Source: Microbacterium terrisoli (GTDB lineage: Bacteria > Actinomycetota > Actinomycetes > Actinomycetales > Microbacteriaceae). From it: a DNA stretch of 64,000 nt. The DNA lies in assembly GCF_030866805.1 (NCBI RefSeq), contig NZ_CP133019.1, forward strand, positions 3,100,001-3,164,000, read 5' to 3'. How positions within the stretch are numbered: the first letter of the stretch is position 1; each line of letters begins with the position of its first letter. Positions 50,372 to 59,159 of this stretch are shown here, piece by piece. The notes below the pieces were generated by a model that ran no database searches, was not told the DNA's origin, and worked only from the letters and a program-made list of their open reading frames with translations. The translations under genes and the position numbers were made by a program.

Positions 50372-51598
50372 CTAGGCCTCGGCGGCCACTTCAGGGACGC
50401 TGCGGCGCTGCACCAGGGCCAAGACGATCGCCATGACCGCGGCGGCGATGCCGACCACTCCCACCGCGAACGCCAGCTGGCCGGTCGCCGCGGCCAGGCC
50501 GCCCATCAGGATCGGCGTCAGGAATTGGCCGAAGAAGAACGCCGCCGTCCACCAGCCGGTGACCCGGCCGCGTTCGGCGAACCGGCTCGGGGCGACCACC
50601 CACACCACCAGCGAGGGAAGGAGGAGGCCCGATCCGAACCCGGCGACCACCGCGCCGATGATCACACCCGCCAGCGCGGGGACGATCCAGACGATGATCA
50701 TGCCCAGCGCCTGGAGGCCGAACGCGTAGGGCAGCAGCCGGACGGCGCCGATCTTCCCCAGGCGGGCGAACGTCAGACCGCCGAACGCGGTGAACAGCGA
50801 GGCGACGGCCGCGACGGCACCGATGGCCGCCGTGTCGCCGGCATCGATTCCGGTGCCGACCACGAGGTAGCTGACTTCGATGACCAGCACATAGAACGTG
50901 AAGCCCGCGAACAGCCCCACCAGCAGTCGCACCCAGATGCGCCGCCACGGCGTGCGCACCTTCTCGGCCGGCACGCGCTCCTCGCCGCTGTCGGCCGCCT
51001 TCGGCTCCCACAGCGAGAAGATCATCGGCACCACGATCACGAGGCTCAGGGCGTACACCCAGAACGGGGTGTGCCATCCGCCGACACCCAGCGCGCCGCC
51101 GACGATGATGAACACGGTCGCCGCCAGCGTCGTGGTGACCGTCTGCAGGCCGAGGTACTTGTCGCGGCGTCGCTCCTCATGGAAGTAGTCGATGATCAGG
51201 GCCGTGCACACCGTCATGATCGCGGCCTCGCAGACGCCCACCAGCACCCGGCTGACGAGGATCGCCGGCAGAGCCTCGAGCCACCCCGGAGCGGTACCGA
51301 CCACCGCGTAGGCGAACATGGCGATGATCAGCAGCGGTTTGCGGCCGAGCCGGTCGACGACCTGGCCGGCGAACGGCGCGAAGATGGCGATCATCAGCGC
51401 CGGAATGGCGACGATCATCGGCACGAGCACCTCGGCGCCGGGGAAGCCGGCGAAGTGCTCGGACAGCTGCGGGAGCACCGGCGTGATCAGCACCGAGCCG
51501 AGCACAGGCATGCAACTGCCGGCCAGCAGCAGAACTGCCTGCCAGACGCCGGCTCGATGGGTGACGCGTGCGGACGCGTCGGATGTGACATTCGACAT
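50372..51598 (-). CDS. MFS transporter, probable aromatic acid or metabolite carrier
   Basis: 408 residues, about 12 spans. The MFS motif after span 2 reads FAGQVVDRLGRKPLLI. Loops around residue 200 are acidic and basic. Located beside the LysR regulator and ring-cleavage operon, so uptake of the aromatic substrate is plausible but the sequence itself resembles general MFS drug/metabolite carriers. Start ATG 51598 has GAGGAGA; the earlier ATG at 51640 has none. Confidence 0.85.
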   Translation of the reverse strand: MSNVTSDASARVTHRAGVWQAVLLLAGSCMPVLGSVLITPVLPQLSEHFAGFPGAEVLVPMIVAIPALMIAIFAPFAGQVVDRLGRKPLLIIAMFAYAVVGTAPGWLEALPAILVSRVLVGVCEAAIMTVCTALIIDYFHEERRRDKYLGLQTVTTTLAATVFIIVGGALGVGGWHTPFWVYALSLVIVVPMIFSLWEPKAADSGEERVPAEKVRTPWRRIWVRLLVGLFAGFTFYVLVIEVSYLVVGTGIDAGDTAAIGAVAAVASLFTAFGGLTFARLGKIGAVRLLPYAFGLQALGMIIVWIVPALAGVIIGAVVAGFGSGLLLPSLVVWVVAPSRFAERGRVTGWWTAAFFFGQFLTPILMGGLAAATGQLAFAVGVVGIAAAVMAIVLALVQRRSVPEVAAEA

Positions 51599-51728
51599 TG
51601 AATCTCCTCGGGCAGGATGGGTGCCCTGATTCAACTCCATGCAGAACCATAAGCGAAGCTGAGATCTGTTATTCGCGATATCAGCCTGGATGATACCGCT
51701 GCAGGATCATCGCATCCTGCCCCACCGA

Positions 51729-52532
51729 TCACACCAGGCGCAGCTCGGCGGTGGCCGCTGCGGCGGTCTCACGCAGCGCGGAGAGGAACTCGCCCCGCAC
51801 GCGCTCGGCGGTGATCCGGTGCGTGCTCGTGGACACGTTCAGCGCAGCCACCACCGCACCGGTGCGATCACGCACGGGCGCGGCGATGGAGCGCAGGCCC
51901 GGCTCCAGCTCGCCGTCGACCATCGCCCACCCCTGCGCGCGCACGCGATCGAGCTCTGCCGACAGCGCATCGCCGACCAGCGCCCCCTCGACGAGGTGAT
52001 GTTCCAAGGACGCGGCAACCGCCGCGTCACGCTCGGCCCCCGTCATCCCCGCCAGCAGCACCCGGCCCATGCTCGTGGCGTGAGCGGGGAACCGCGTGCC
52101 GATGGTGATCCGCACGCTCATGATGCGGCGGGTGTGCACGCGGGCGACATAGACGATGTCACCGCCGTCGAGCACGGCGGCCGACACGGATTCGTCCACC
52201 CGGCGCGAGAGCCTCTCGAGGTGCGGCTGCACGATCTCGGGCAGTGACAGCCCGGACAGGTAGCTGAACCCCAGCTCGAGCACGCGCGGGGTCAGCGCGA
52301 ACGACCGGTCGCCGCTGCGGACATAGCCCAGCGTCTCGAGCGTGCGCAGGAATCGTCGGGCCGCCGCGCGGGGGATGCCCGCCCGGGCGGCGACCTCGCT
52401 CAGCGACAGGTGGGCGTGATCGGCGTCGAACGCGCGGATGACGGCCAGGCCGCGGGCGAGCGACTGGACGAAGTCGGCCGAAGCCGGTTCGGGCTGCGGT
52501 GCCGGGCGTTTCGGCTCGCTGCGCTCGCTCAA
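51729..52532 (-). CDS. pcaR: IclR-family regulator (PcaR/PobR type)
   Basis: 267 residues. N-terminal IclR-type HTH (QSLARGLAVIRAFDADHAHLSLSEVAARAGIPRAAARRFLRTLETLGYV), then an effector-binding domain with the family pattern. It is the last gene of pcaIJF and resembles the PcaR/PcaU/PobR branch that controls beta-ketoadipate genes. The start is unusual: a TTG at 52532 with GAGGG nine bases upstream. The only longer reading runs through the thiolase gene. It probably binds the dyad upstream of pcaI. Confidence 0.85.
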   Translation of the reverse strand: MSERSEPKRPAPQPEPASADFVQSLARGLAVIRAFDADHAHLSLSEVAARAGIPRAAARRFLRTLETLGYVRSGDRSFALTPRVLELGFSYLSGLSLPEIVQPHLERLSRRVDESVSAAVLDGGDIVYVARVHTRRIMSVRITIGTRFPAHATSMGRVLLAGMTGAERDAAVAASLEHHLVEGALVGDALSAELDRVRAQGWAMVDGELEPGLRSIAAPVRDRTGAVVAALNVSTSTHRITAERVRGEFLSALRETAAAATAELRLV

Positions 52533-52545
52533 CGAACGAGAGCCC

Positions 52546-53721
52546 TCACCGCTCGAGGACGACGGCCAGGCCCTGCCCGACGCCGATGCAGATCGCAGCG
52601 ACCGCGACGCCGGAGCCCCGCCGGGCCAGTTCGTGCGCGGCGTGGCCGAGGATGCGACCGCCCGAGGCGCCCAGCGGATGCCCGATGGCAAGCGCCCCGC
52701 CGTGGATGTTGACCTTCTCGGGGTCGAGCTCGGGCCACCCCTTGAGGTCGGCGAGCGCCTGCGATGCGAAGGCCTCGTTGAGCTCGACGACATCCACATC
52801 GGCCCACGTGCGGCCGGCGCGGGCGAGAGCCTTGTTGGCCGCCTCGATCGGCGCGAGCGGGAAGACGTCGGGCTCCACGCCGTGCACGCCGCGACCGGTG
52901 ATGCGGGCCAGCGGCTCGATGTCCAGAGCACCCTGCGCGCCCAGCAGCACGGCCGAGGCGCCGTCGTTGATCGATGACGAGTTGCCGGCGGTCACGGTGC
53001 CGGCGTCGTCGTCCGCGAACAGCGCGCGCAGCTTGCCGAGCTTCTCCATCGACGTGTCGTCGCGGATGCCCTCATCACGGGCCAGCTCCGCTCCGGGCAC
53101 CTGCACGATCTCGCCGTCGTAGACGCCGTCTGCCCAGGCCTTGGCCGCCAGCTGGTGCGAGCGCAGCGCATAGGCGTCCTGCTCCTGGCGGGACAGGCCC
53201 GCCTCGCGGGCGACCTTCTCGGCCGACTGCCCGTTGGAGACCGTCCATGCGGCGGGCAGCTTCTTGTTGACCATGCGCCAGCCGATCGACGTGTTCCACA
53301 TCGTCTGATTGCCGGTTGCCGGCCACGGCTTCGCCGACTTCTCGACGATGAACGGTGCGCGACTCATCGACTCGACGCCGCCGGCGAGCACGAACCGCGA
53401 GTCGCCGACCTCGATGGCCCGTGAGCCCTGCACGATCGCCTCGAGCGAGGACGCGCACAGCCGGTTGACGGTGACCCCGGTCACGCTCGTCGGAAAGCCC
53501 GCGAGCAGGGCGCCCATGCGGGCGACGTTGCGGTTGTCCTCCCCCGCCTGGTTCGCATCGCCGAAGACCACATCGTCGATGGCCGCGGCATCCACCCCCG
53601 TGCGCTCGACGATCGCTTTCATGACGACGGCGGCGAGGTCGTCGGGGCGCACCCCGGACAGTGCTCCCCCGGCACGACCGAAAGGCGTGCGGACGGCGTC
53701 ATAGACATAGGTGGCGGTCAC
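52546..53721 (-). CDS. pcaF: 3-oxoadipyl-CoA thiolase
   Basis: 391 residues. Catalyses CoA-dependent cleavage of 3-oxoadipyl-CoA to succinyl-CoA and acetyl-CoA, the last step of the pathway. Catalytic residues are C89 (NRLCASSLEA), H348 (GHPLG) and C378 (CIGVGQG), the same positions as in the Zoogloea thiolase. Start GTG 53721 (AAGGAGA upstream) overlaps the pcaJ stop by 4 bp. Other thiolases cannot be excluded from motifs alone, but the operon with pcaIJ makes PcaF very likely. Confidence 0.93.
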   Translation of the reverse strand: MTATYVYDAVRTPFGRAGGALSGVRPDDLAAVVMKAIVERTGVDAAAIDDVVFGDANQAGEDNRNVARMGALLAGFPTSVTGVTVNRLCASSLEAIVQGSRAIEVGDSRFVLAGGVESMSRAPFIVEKSAKPWPATGNQTMWNTSIGWRMVNKKLPAAWTVSNGQSAEKVAREAGLSRQEQDAYALRSHQLAAKAWADGVYDGEIVQVPGAELARDEGIRDDTSMEKLGKLRALFADDDAGTVTAGNSSSINDGASAVLLGAQGALDIEPLARITGRGVHGVEPDVFPLAPIEAANKALARAGRTWADVDVVELNEAFASQALADLKGWPELDPEKVNIHGGALAIGHPLGASGGRILGHAAHELARRGSGVAVAAICIGVGQGLAVVLER

Positions 53722-54383
53722 TTCACTTCTCCTTGCGTGGCATCGGCCAGGGTGAGGCCGGTGAGCTCTTCCAGATCCGCGACGGTGTTCTCGCCGAACG
53801 CCTCGCGCACCGCGAAGCCGTCGGAGGTGACGTCGAAGACGGCGTGGTCGGTGTAGACACGGGTGACGCAGCCGACACCTGTCAGCGGATAGCTGCACGC
53901 CGCGACAAGCTTGGCCTCGCCGGTCTTGGTGAGTAGATCGGTCATGACGTAGACGCTCTTGGCGCCGATGGCCAGGTCCATGGCACCGCCGACGGCGGGG
54001 ATCGCGCCGGGCGCACCGGTGGACCAGTTGGCGAGATCGCCGGTCTGCGAGACCTGGAACGCCCCGAGCACACACACGTCGAGGTGGCCGCCGCGCATCA
54101 TGCCGAACGAGTCGGCGTGGTGGAAGTACGCGGCGCCGGGCAGGGCGGTGACAGCCTGCTTGCCGGCGTTGATCAGGTCGGGGTCGACGCTGTCGGCTTC
54201 GGGAGCGGGTCCCATGCCCAGCAGACCGTTTTCGGTGTGCAGGATGATCTCCTGATCGGCCGGCAGATAGTTCGCCACGAGGGTCGGCGCGCCGATGCCG
54301 AGGTTCACATATGAACCCTCGGGGATGTCGGCGGCGATGCGTGCAGCCAGCTGTTTGCGGGTGATCGTGGTGATCGACGTCAT
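53718..54383 (-). CDS. pcaJ: 3-oxoadipate CoA-transferase subunit B
   Basis: 221 residues, beta subunit of the succinyl-CoA:3-oxoadipate CoA-transferase. NLGIGAPTLVANYLP and the catalytic glutamate region ILHTENGLLGMGPAP, followed by GMMRGGHLDVCVLGAFQV, are family hallmarks. It forms a heteromer with the upstream alpha subunit, whose gene overlaps it by 4 bp. Start ATG 54383. Transfers CoA to 3-oxoadipate, giving 3-oxoadipyl-CoA for PcaF. Confidence 0.94.
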   Translation of the reverse strand: MTSITTITRKQLAARIAADIPEGSYVNLGIGAPTLVANYLPADQEIILHTENGLLGMGPAPEADSVDPDLINAGKQAVTALPGAAYFHHADSFGMMRGGHLDVCVLGAFQVSQTGDLANWSTGAPGAIPAVGGAMDLAIGAKSVYVMTDLLTKTGEAKLVAACSYPLTGVGCVTRVYTDHAVFDVTSDGFAVREAFGENTVADLEELTGLTLADATQGEVK

Positions 54384-55141
54384 CGCACTGCCTCCTCGCC
54401 GGTCGCGGCATCCGCTTCTCGCGGCGCGCCCTCCAGATCGACCCCGCCGACGAATGCACCCCTGTGCAGCCAGCGCCGCTCGCCGACCGAGACGACCCGG
54501 TCGACGAAGATGCCGGGGGTGACGACGGCCTCGGGGTCCAGCGCGCCCAAGGGCACCACCTCATCGACCTGGACGACGGTGACGGCGGCGGCCGATGCCA
54601 TCACCGGACCGAAGTTGCGGGCCGTCTCACGGTAGACGACGTTGCCCCACCTGTCTGCCTTCAGTGCGCTGACGAGCGCGACGTCGGCGGTGATCGGGTA
54701 CTCGAGCACGTAGTCGCGACCCTCGATGGTGCGGTGCTCCTTGCCCTCGGCCAGCTGGGTGCCCACCCCGGTCGGCGAGAAGAACGCGCCGATGCCGGCG
54801 CCGGCGGCGCGGATGCGCTCGGCGAGGTTGCCCTGCGGCACAAGCTCGAGCTCGATCTCGCCGGCACGGTAGAGCCCGTCGAACACCCACGAGTCGGACT
54901 GCCGCGGGAACGAGCAGATGATCTTGCGCACCCGCTTCTCGGCTAAGAGGGCGGCCAGCCCTACGTCGCCGTTGCCCGCGTTGTTGCTGACGATGGTCAG
55001 GCCGGTGGCGCCGGAGCCGATGAGCGCATCGATGAGCTCGACGGGCTGGCCTGCGCGGCCGAACCCGCCGATCATGACAGTCGCCCCGTCGGGGATTCCC
55101 GCCACGGCGGATGCGACATCCGCCACGGTCTTGTCGATCAC
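54380..55141 (-). CDS. pcaI: 3-oxoadipate CoA-transferase subunit A
   Basis: 253 residues, alpha subunit: DGATVMIGGFGRAGQPVELIDAL near the N-terminus and LTIVSNNAGNGDVGLAALLAEKRVRKIICSFPRQS. The SNNAG and GGFG glycine motifs form the CoA-binding loop. First gene of the pcaIJF-pcaR operon. The start is GTG 55141 with GAGGAGG closely upstream. The dyad operator begins 19 bp upstream of the start. Confidence 0.93.
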   Translation of the reverse strand: MIDKTVADVASAVAGIPDGATVMIGGFGRAGQPVELIDALIGSGATGLTIVSNNAGNGDVGLAALLAEKRVRKIICSFPRQSDSWVFDGLYRAGEIELELVPQGNLAERIRAAGAGIGAFFSPTGVGTQLAEGKEHRTIEGRDYVLEYPITADVALVSALKADRWGNVVYRETARNFGPVMASAAAVTVVQVDEVVPLGALDPEAVVTPGIFVDRVVSVGERRWLHRGAFVGGVDLEGAPREADAATGEEAVR

Positions 55142-55159
55142 AGATCCTCCTCGATGCGT

Positions 55160-55187
55160 TGTTCGCTCTGCGAACAGGTGTGCGAAC
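55160..55187. promoter_or_regulatory. Perfect dyad upstream of pcaI (likely PcaR-type operator)
   Basis: TGTTCGC-TCT-GCGAACA is a perfect 17-bp dyad at 55160-55176; another half-site TGTGCGAAC follows directly. The core GTTCG-N5-CGAAC is almost identical in layout to the PcaR/IclR-type site GTTCG-N5-CGCAC known for the beta-ketoadipate regulon of Pseudomonas. It sits in the intergenic region shared by pcaI and the divergent MetE-like gene and could regulate both. Confidence 0.7.
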
Positions 55188-55309
55188 TACGACCATTGTA
55201 CCGCGAACGGCCGACGAGCGCAGGTCATCCCTCCCCGTCACGCGGAGTCATCCGCGATGCGGCCGCACGCGGCGGCGGGATAGGCTCACGGCGGACGAAA
55301 AGAGGCACC

Positions 55310-56533
55310 ATGTCACAGATCGCCACGACGACGGCCGGGAGCCTGCCGCGCACGCAGGCGCTCATCGATGCGAACGGCGCGCGCGAGCTCGCCGACGACG
55401 GGTTCACGCTGAAGGTCACGCCGGAGTTCGACCGGCTGGTCACCGCCGCCGTCGCTGACGTCGTCAGCCGCCAGCGCGAGGCCGGCATCACCCTCGTCGG
55501 CGATGGTGAGTTCGGCAAGGCCATGTCCAGCGCCGTGGACTACGGCGCATGGTGGTCGTACTCGTTCCAGCGGGTGAACGGTCTGTCCTTGACGGACGTG
55601 AACCCCATCACCGCCGCCCCCGACGCGGGCACAGACCTGGCCGGCCAGCGCGCCGTGCGCTCCGAGCCCGGCAAGATCCGACTGACCTCGTTCGTCGACC
55701 GCCGCGATCGGCAGCGCTTCCCCGCCGTCTACCGCGACGCCGAGACGGTGCCCGCCGGACGGATCGCGACCAGGTTCCCGACCACGACCGGGCCGATCTC
55801 GTATCGCGGGCAGGACGCGGTCGCCGCCGACATCCGGCACCTGAAGGCCGCGCTGCAGCCGGGCGAGCAGGGCTTTCTCACCGCGATCTCGCCGGGCAGC
55901 GCCGCCCGCGTCGTGAACACGTTCTACAGCAGCGAGCACGAGCACATCACCGCGTGGGCCGACGCGCTGCGTGAGGAGTACCGGGCCATCACCGACGCCG
56001 GACTCGTGCTGCAGATCGATGATCCGTCGCTGGCCGAGAACTGGGACCAGATCAACCCCGAGCCCAGCGTCGAGGACTATCAGGCGTTCACGCAGATCCG
56101 CATCGACGCGCTCAACCGCGCCATCGAGGGGCTGCCCAAGGAGCAGGTGCGGCTGCACCTGTGCTGGGGCTCGTGGCACGGTCCGCACACGACCGACATC
56201 GAGCTGCGCCACATCCTCCCCGTGGTGCTGCAGGCGAAAGTGGGCACGATCTCGTTCGAAGCGGGCAACGTGCGGCACGAACACGAATGGTCGGTGTGGA
56301 AGGATGCCGCCGTCCCGGCCGACCTGGTGCTGGCGCCCGGTGTCGTCAGCCACGCGACGAACGTGGTCGAGCACCCCGATCTGGTGGCCGAGCGCATCCG
56401 CCGCTTCGCCGACATCGTCGGCCCGGACCGGGTGATCGCCTCGACCGACTGCGGGCTGGGCGGGCGTGTGCACCCCGACATCGCGTGGGCGAAGCTGGCC
56501 TCACTCGGCGAGGGCGCCCGCCGCGCGAGCTGA
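55310..56533 (+). CDS. Cobalamin-independent methionine synthase (MetE C-domain)-like methyltransferase
   Basis: 407 residues, UROD/MetE-like TIM barrel without the N-terminal half of MetE. The zinc-binding set that activates a thiol is complete: H283 and C285 (LHLCWGSWHG), E317 (SFEAGN) and C381 (STDCGLGG). N-terminal TAGSLPRT and GITLVGDGEF match the short MetE-like family. Such proteins transfer methyl or alkyl groups to thiols in several pathways. Position inside the pca cluster, with a dyad just upstream of its start, suggests a role in an aromatic methoxy or methylated intermediate pathway, but that is conjecture. ATG 55310 has AAAAGAGG. Confidence 0.85.
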   Translation: MSQIATTTAGSLPRTQALIDANGARELADDGFTLKVTPEFDRLVTAAVADVVSRQREAGITLVGDGEFGKAMSSAVDYGAWWSYSFQRVNGLSLTDVNPITAAPDAGTDLAGQRAVRSEPGKIRLTSFVDRRDRQRFPAVYRDAETVPAGRIATRFPTTTGPISYRGQDAVAADIRHLKAALQPGEQGFLTAISPGSAARVVNTFYSSEHEHITAWADALREEYRAITDAGLVLQIDDPSLAENWDQINPEPSVEDYQAFTQIRIDALNRAIEGLPKEQVRLHLCWGSWHGPHTTDIELRHILPVVLQAKVGTISFEAGNVRHEHEWSVWKDAAVPADLVLAPGVVSHATNVVEHPDLVAERIRRFADIVGPDRVIASTDCGLGGRVHPDIAWAKLASLGEGARRAS

Positions 56534-56537
56534 GCAT

Positions 56538-56927
56538 TCAGCCCTCGGTGAAGACCTGCTGCGCGATGCGGAACGCCGTGTTGGCGGCCGGCACGCCCGA
56601 ATAGATCGCGGACTGCAGGATGACCTCCTTGATCTCATCGACGGTGAGGCCGTTGCGCAGACCGGCACGCAGGTGCATCGCGAGCTCTTCGTGATGGCCA
56701 TGCGCGATCAGCGACGTGATGACGGCCACCGAGCGCGACCGGCGGTCAAGGCCGGGCCGTGACCACACGTCGCCCCACGCCACGCGCGTGATGAAGTCCT
56801 GGAAGTCGGCGGTCAACTCGGTGAGGTTCGCGTTCGCGCGATCGACATGCTCGTCCGAGAGCACCGCGCGACGCACGGTCATGCCCTGGTCGAATCGCTC
56901 CTGGTCGGTGAGGCGCTCGGTGGTCAT
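56538..56927 (-). CDS. pcaC: 4-carboxymuconolactone decarboxylase
   Basis: 129 residues, AhpD-like fold. NLTELTADFQDFITRVAWGDVWSRPGLDRRSRSVAVITSLIAHGHHEEL is the core of PcaC; the HGHHEEL segment and LRNGLTVDEIKEVILQSAIYSGVP are typical. Decarboxylates gamma-carboxymuconolactone to the enol-lactone. In many actinobacteria pcaC is fused to pcaD (pcaL); here the genes are separate, pcaD lying directly upstream. Start ATG 56927. Its stop lies 4 bp from that of the convergent MetE-like gene. Confidence 0.94.
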   Translation of the reverse strand: MTTERLTDQERFDQGMTVRRAVLSDEHVDRANANLTELTADFQDFITRVAWGDVWSRPGLDRRSRSVAVITSLIAHGHHEELAMHLRAGLRNGLTVDEIKEVILQSAIYSGVPAANTAFRIAQQVFTEG

Positions 56928-56976
56928 GATCGATGTCCGTTCGTTCGAGGAGGTCGTTCCCACGCGCTGCGCGCGC

Positions 56977-57753
56977 TCAACGACCGGCGGGGGTGAAGAA
57001 GTCGAGCAGCAGACGGATGACGGTGTCGGGATCGTCGACGGGCGCGAGGTGCGAGGCATCCTCGATCCCGGTGGCGCTGCCTCGCTGCACGCCGTCGGCG
57101 ATCTCGCGGGCCGAAGCCTCGGGCGTGACGAGGTCGTGCGCGCCCCACACCGCCAGCAGCGGGGTGGCGATCTCGCCGAGGCGCGAGCGCACGTCATGGC
57201 CGGCGAGCGCTTCGCAGCAGAGTGCATAGCTCTCGTCGTCGGCGTCCTGCAGGGAGTGCAGCAACCGGCCAGTCAGTTCGGGATGCCGCGCCATGGTCTC
57301 GGGGGCGAACCAGCGCTGGGCCGAGCCGATGATCATCGACGACGTGCTCTCGGCCCGCACTTTCGCGGCACGCTCATGCCAGCTCTGGGCGGTGGCGATG
57401 ACTGCGCCCGATGCGAAGACGGCCGCCGCCTCGACGAGGTCGGGATGCCGCAGCAGCAGCTCGAGTCCGACCGCACCGCCCAGCGACACCCCGGCGTAGT
57501 GCACGCGCGACGCGCCCAAGCGCGCGGCGGCCTCGGCGACGGCGTCGGCCAGCTCGGCGACGCTGAACTCCGCGCCGGCCGCAGGCGATGCCCCGTGCCC
57601 GGGCAGGTCCCACGCCGCGACCCGGAAGCGCTCCGTGAGGGCGGGAGTCACCGCCTCCCACAGGATCGTCGAGGTGCCCAGCGACGGACCGAGCAGCAGC
57701 AGCGGGGCATCGACTGCTCCGATCGGTTCGGTCACGGCCAGTGCGGGGGTCAT
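56977..57753 (-). CDS. pcaD: 3-oxoadipate enol-lactonase
   Basis: 258 residues, alpha/beta-hydrolase. Oxyanion/strand motif GPSLGTSTILWE, nucleophile S90 in AGVSLGG, acid in GAHDLVTP and catalytic His in DASHLAP. Hydrolyses beta-ketoadipate enol-lactone to beta-ketoadipate (3-oxoadipate). Start ATG 57753 overlaps the pcaB stop by 4 bp; the longer upstream reading is inside pcaB. Not fused to PcaC. Confidence 0.93.
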   Translation of the reverse strand: MTPALAVTEPIGAVDAPLLLLGPSLGTSTILWEAVTPALTERFRVAAWDLPGHGASPAAGAEFSVAELADAVAEAAARLGASRVHYAGVSLGGAVGLELLLRHPDLVEAAAVFASGAVIATAQSWHERAAKVRAESTSSMIIGSAQRWFAPETMARHPELTGRLLHSLQDADDESYALCCEALAGHDVRSRLGEIATPLLAVWGAHDLVTPEASAREIADGVQRGSATGIEDASHLAPVDDPDTVIRLLLDFFTPAGR

Positions 57754-59156
57754 GCGTATCCTTCGGCGGTGTCGGCGGCGGAGTCGGCTTCGGTGGAGTC
57801 GGTCACAGGCGCTGCCTCGTCGACCAGACGGCGGGCGAGCCCCGTGTAGCCGGCGGGGTCGAGCAGGGCATCGACGTCGAGTCCGGCCGCTTCGGGCAGT
57901 GCACGCACGGCCTCGGCGAGCTGCGCGCGATCGGCGGCTGCCGCGACGAGCTCGGCCACCCGCGGGCGGCCGATGAGCGGGCCGAGCACGATCGACAGGC
58001 GTTCGGCGAGCATGCCCACCCCCTGCGCATTGCGGGCGACGGCTGCGGAGTCGATCTGCAGTCCGCGCACGAGTTGTTCGGCGTGGGCGCTCGTGCCCAG
58101 TGCCAGCCGCAGCAGTTCGCGCAGCGTCGGCCACTCGGCGTGCCAGGCGCCGTCGGGGCGCTCGTCGACGGTGAGGGCGGCGGCCAGGTGCAGCGTCGCA
58201 CCCAGCTGCGGGGCGCGCAGAGCCGCCGAGCGGATGAGCACGGAGCGCACGGGGTTGTGCTTCTGCGGCATGGCAGAAGAGCCGCCGCCTTCACCCTCGG
58301 CCATCTCGCCGATCTCGGTGCGGCTGTAGGTGGCGATGTCGGCGGCGATCGTGCCGACCGCGTCGATCGACTGCACGAGCGCGTCGCCGAGTTCGGTGAT
58401 CGGCCACCGGGTGGTGTGCCACGGGGCGTCGGGCGCGGCAAGGCGCAGCTCTTTCGCGAATGCGGCCGGCAGCGCGGCGGCGGCATCCTCGCCTCCCACC
58501 TCGACGAACGCGGCCAGGGTTCCGGCCGCACCCCCCAATTGCACCGGCAGCACGGCTTCTTGCAGCCGCTGCATGGCCCGGCGAACTGCGCGCAGCCACA
58601 CGGCCGCACGCAGGCCGACCGTGGTGGGCACCGCCTGCTGGGTCAGGGTGCGGCCGGCGGCGACCTCGTCGCGGCGCTCGCGTGCGATGCCGCCCAGCGC
58701 GCACGCGACCTCTTCGAGCGAGAGGGCGATGCGCGTGAGCGCGCCGCGGGCGACGATCATCAGCGCGGTGTCGACGATGTCTTGGCTGGTCGCCCCGCGA
58801 TGCACCCAGATGCGGGCCTCGTCGGCAACGCGCTCGCGCAGGAGCCCGACCAGCGGGATCACGGGATTGCCACCGGCGGGGGATGCCGCCGCCAGCGCAT
58901 CGACCTCGATGCCGTGGCCGCGCACCCGGGCGCCGGCGCGTCGCCACCCCAACGCCTGCGAGATCGCCGCAGCTGCGGCATCCGGCGCCACTCCCACCGT
59001 GTGCCAGGCGCGCGAGAGCGCCGCCTCGGCCGTGACCAGCGCATCCACGACGATCGCGTCGGAGACGACCTCGTCGTGGCCGACCGTCACCGGTGAGAGC
59101 AACCCCGCATCCACAACCGCCACGGCAGTCCCCTCTTGCGTCTCACCCGCCGCCAT
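57750..59156 (-). CDS. pcaB: 3-carboxy-cis,cis-muconate cycloisomerase
   Basis: 468 residues, fumarase/aspartase superfamily. The signature loop SSAMPQKHNPV, the WVHRGATSQDIVDTA helix and LTQQAVPTTVGLRAA are diagnostic of this family. It lactonises 3-carboxy-cis,cis-muconate. Somewhat long for bacterial PcaB because of an Ala-rich C-terminal extension ending in SAADTAEGYA. ATG 59156; its start lies 4 bp after the pcaG stop. Confidence 0.94.
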   Translation of the reverse strand: MAAGETQEGTAVAVVDAGLLSPVTVGHDEVVSDAIVVDALVTAEAALSRAWHTVGVAPDAAAAAISQALGWRRAGARVRGHGIEVDALAAASPAGGNPVIPLVGLLRERVADEARIWVHRGATSQDIVDTALMIVARGALTRIALSLEEVACALGGIARERRDEVAAGRTLTQQAVPTTVGLRAAVWLRAVRRAMQRLQEAVLPVQLGGAAGTLAAFVEVGGEDAAAALPAAFAKELRLAAPDAPWHTTRWPITELGDALVQSIDAVGTIAADIATYSRTEIGEMAEGEGGGSSAMPQKHNPVRSVLIRSAALRAPQLGATLHLAAALTVDERPDGAWHAEWPTLRELLRLALGTSAHAEQLVRGLQIDSAAVARNAQGVGMLAERLSIVLGPLIGRPRVAELVAAAADRAQLAEAVRALPEAAGLDVDALLDPAGYTGLARRLVDEAAPVTDSTEADSAADTAEGYA

Positions 59157-59159
59157 CGG

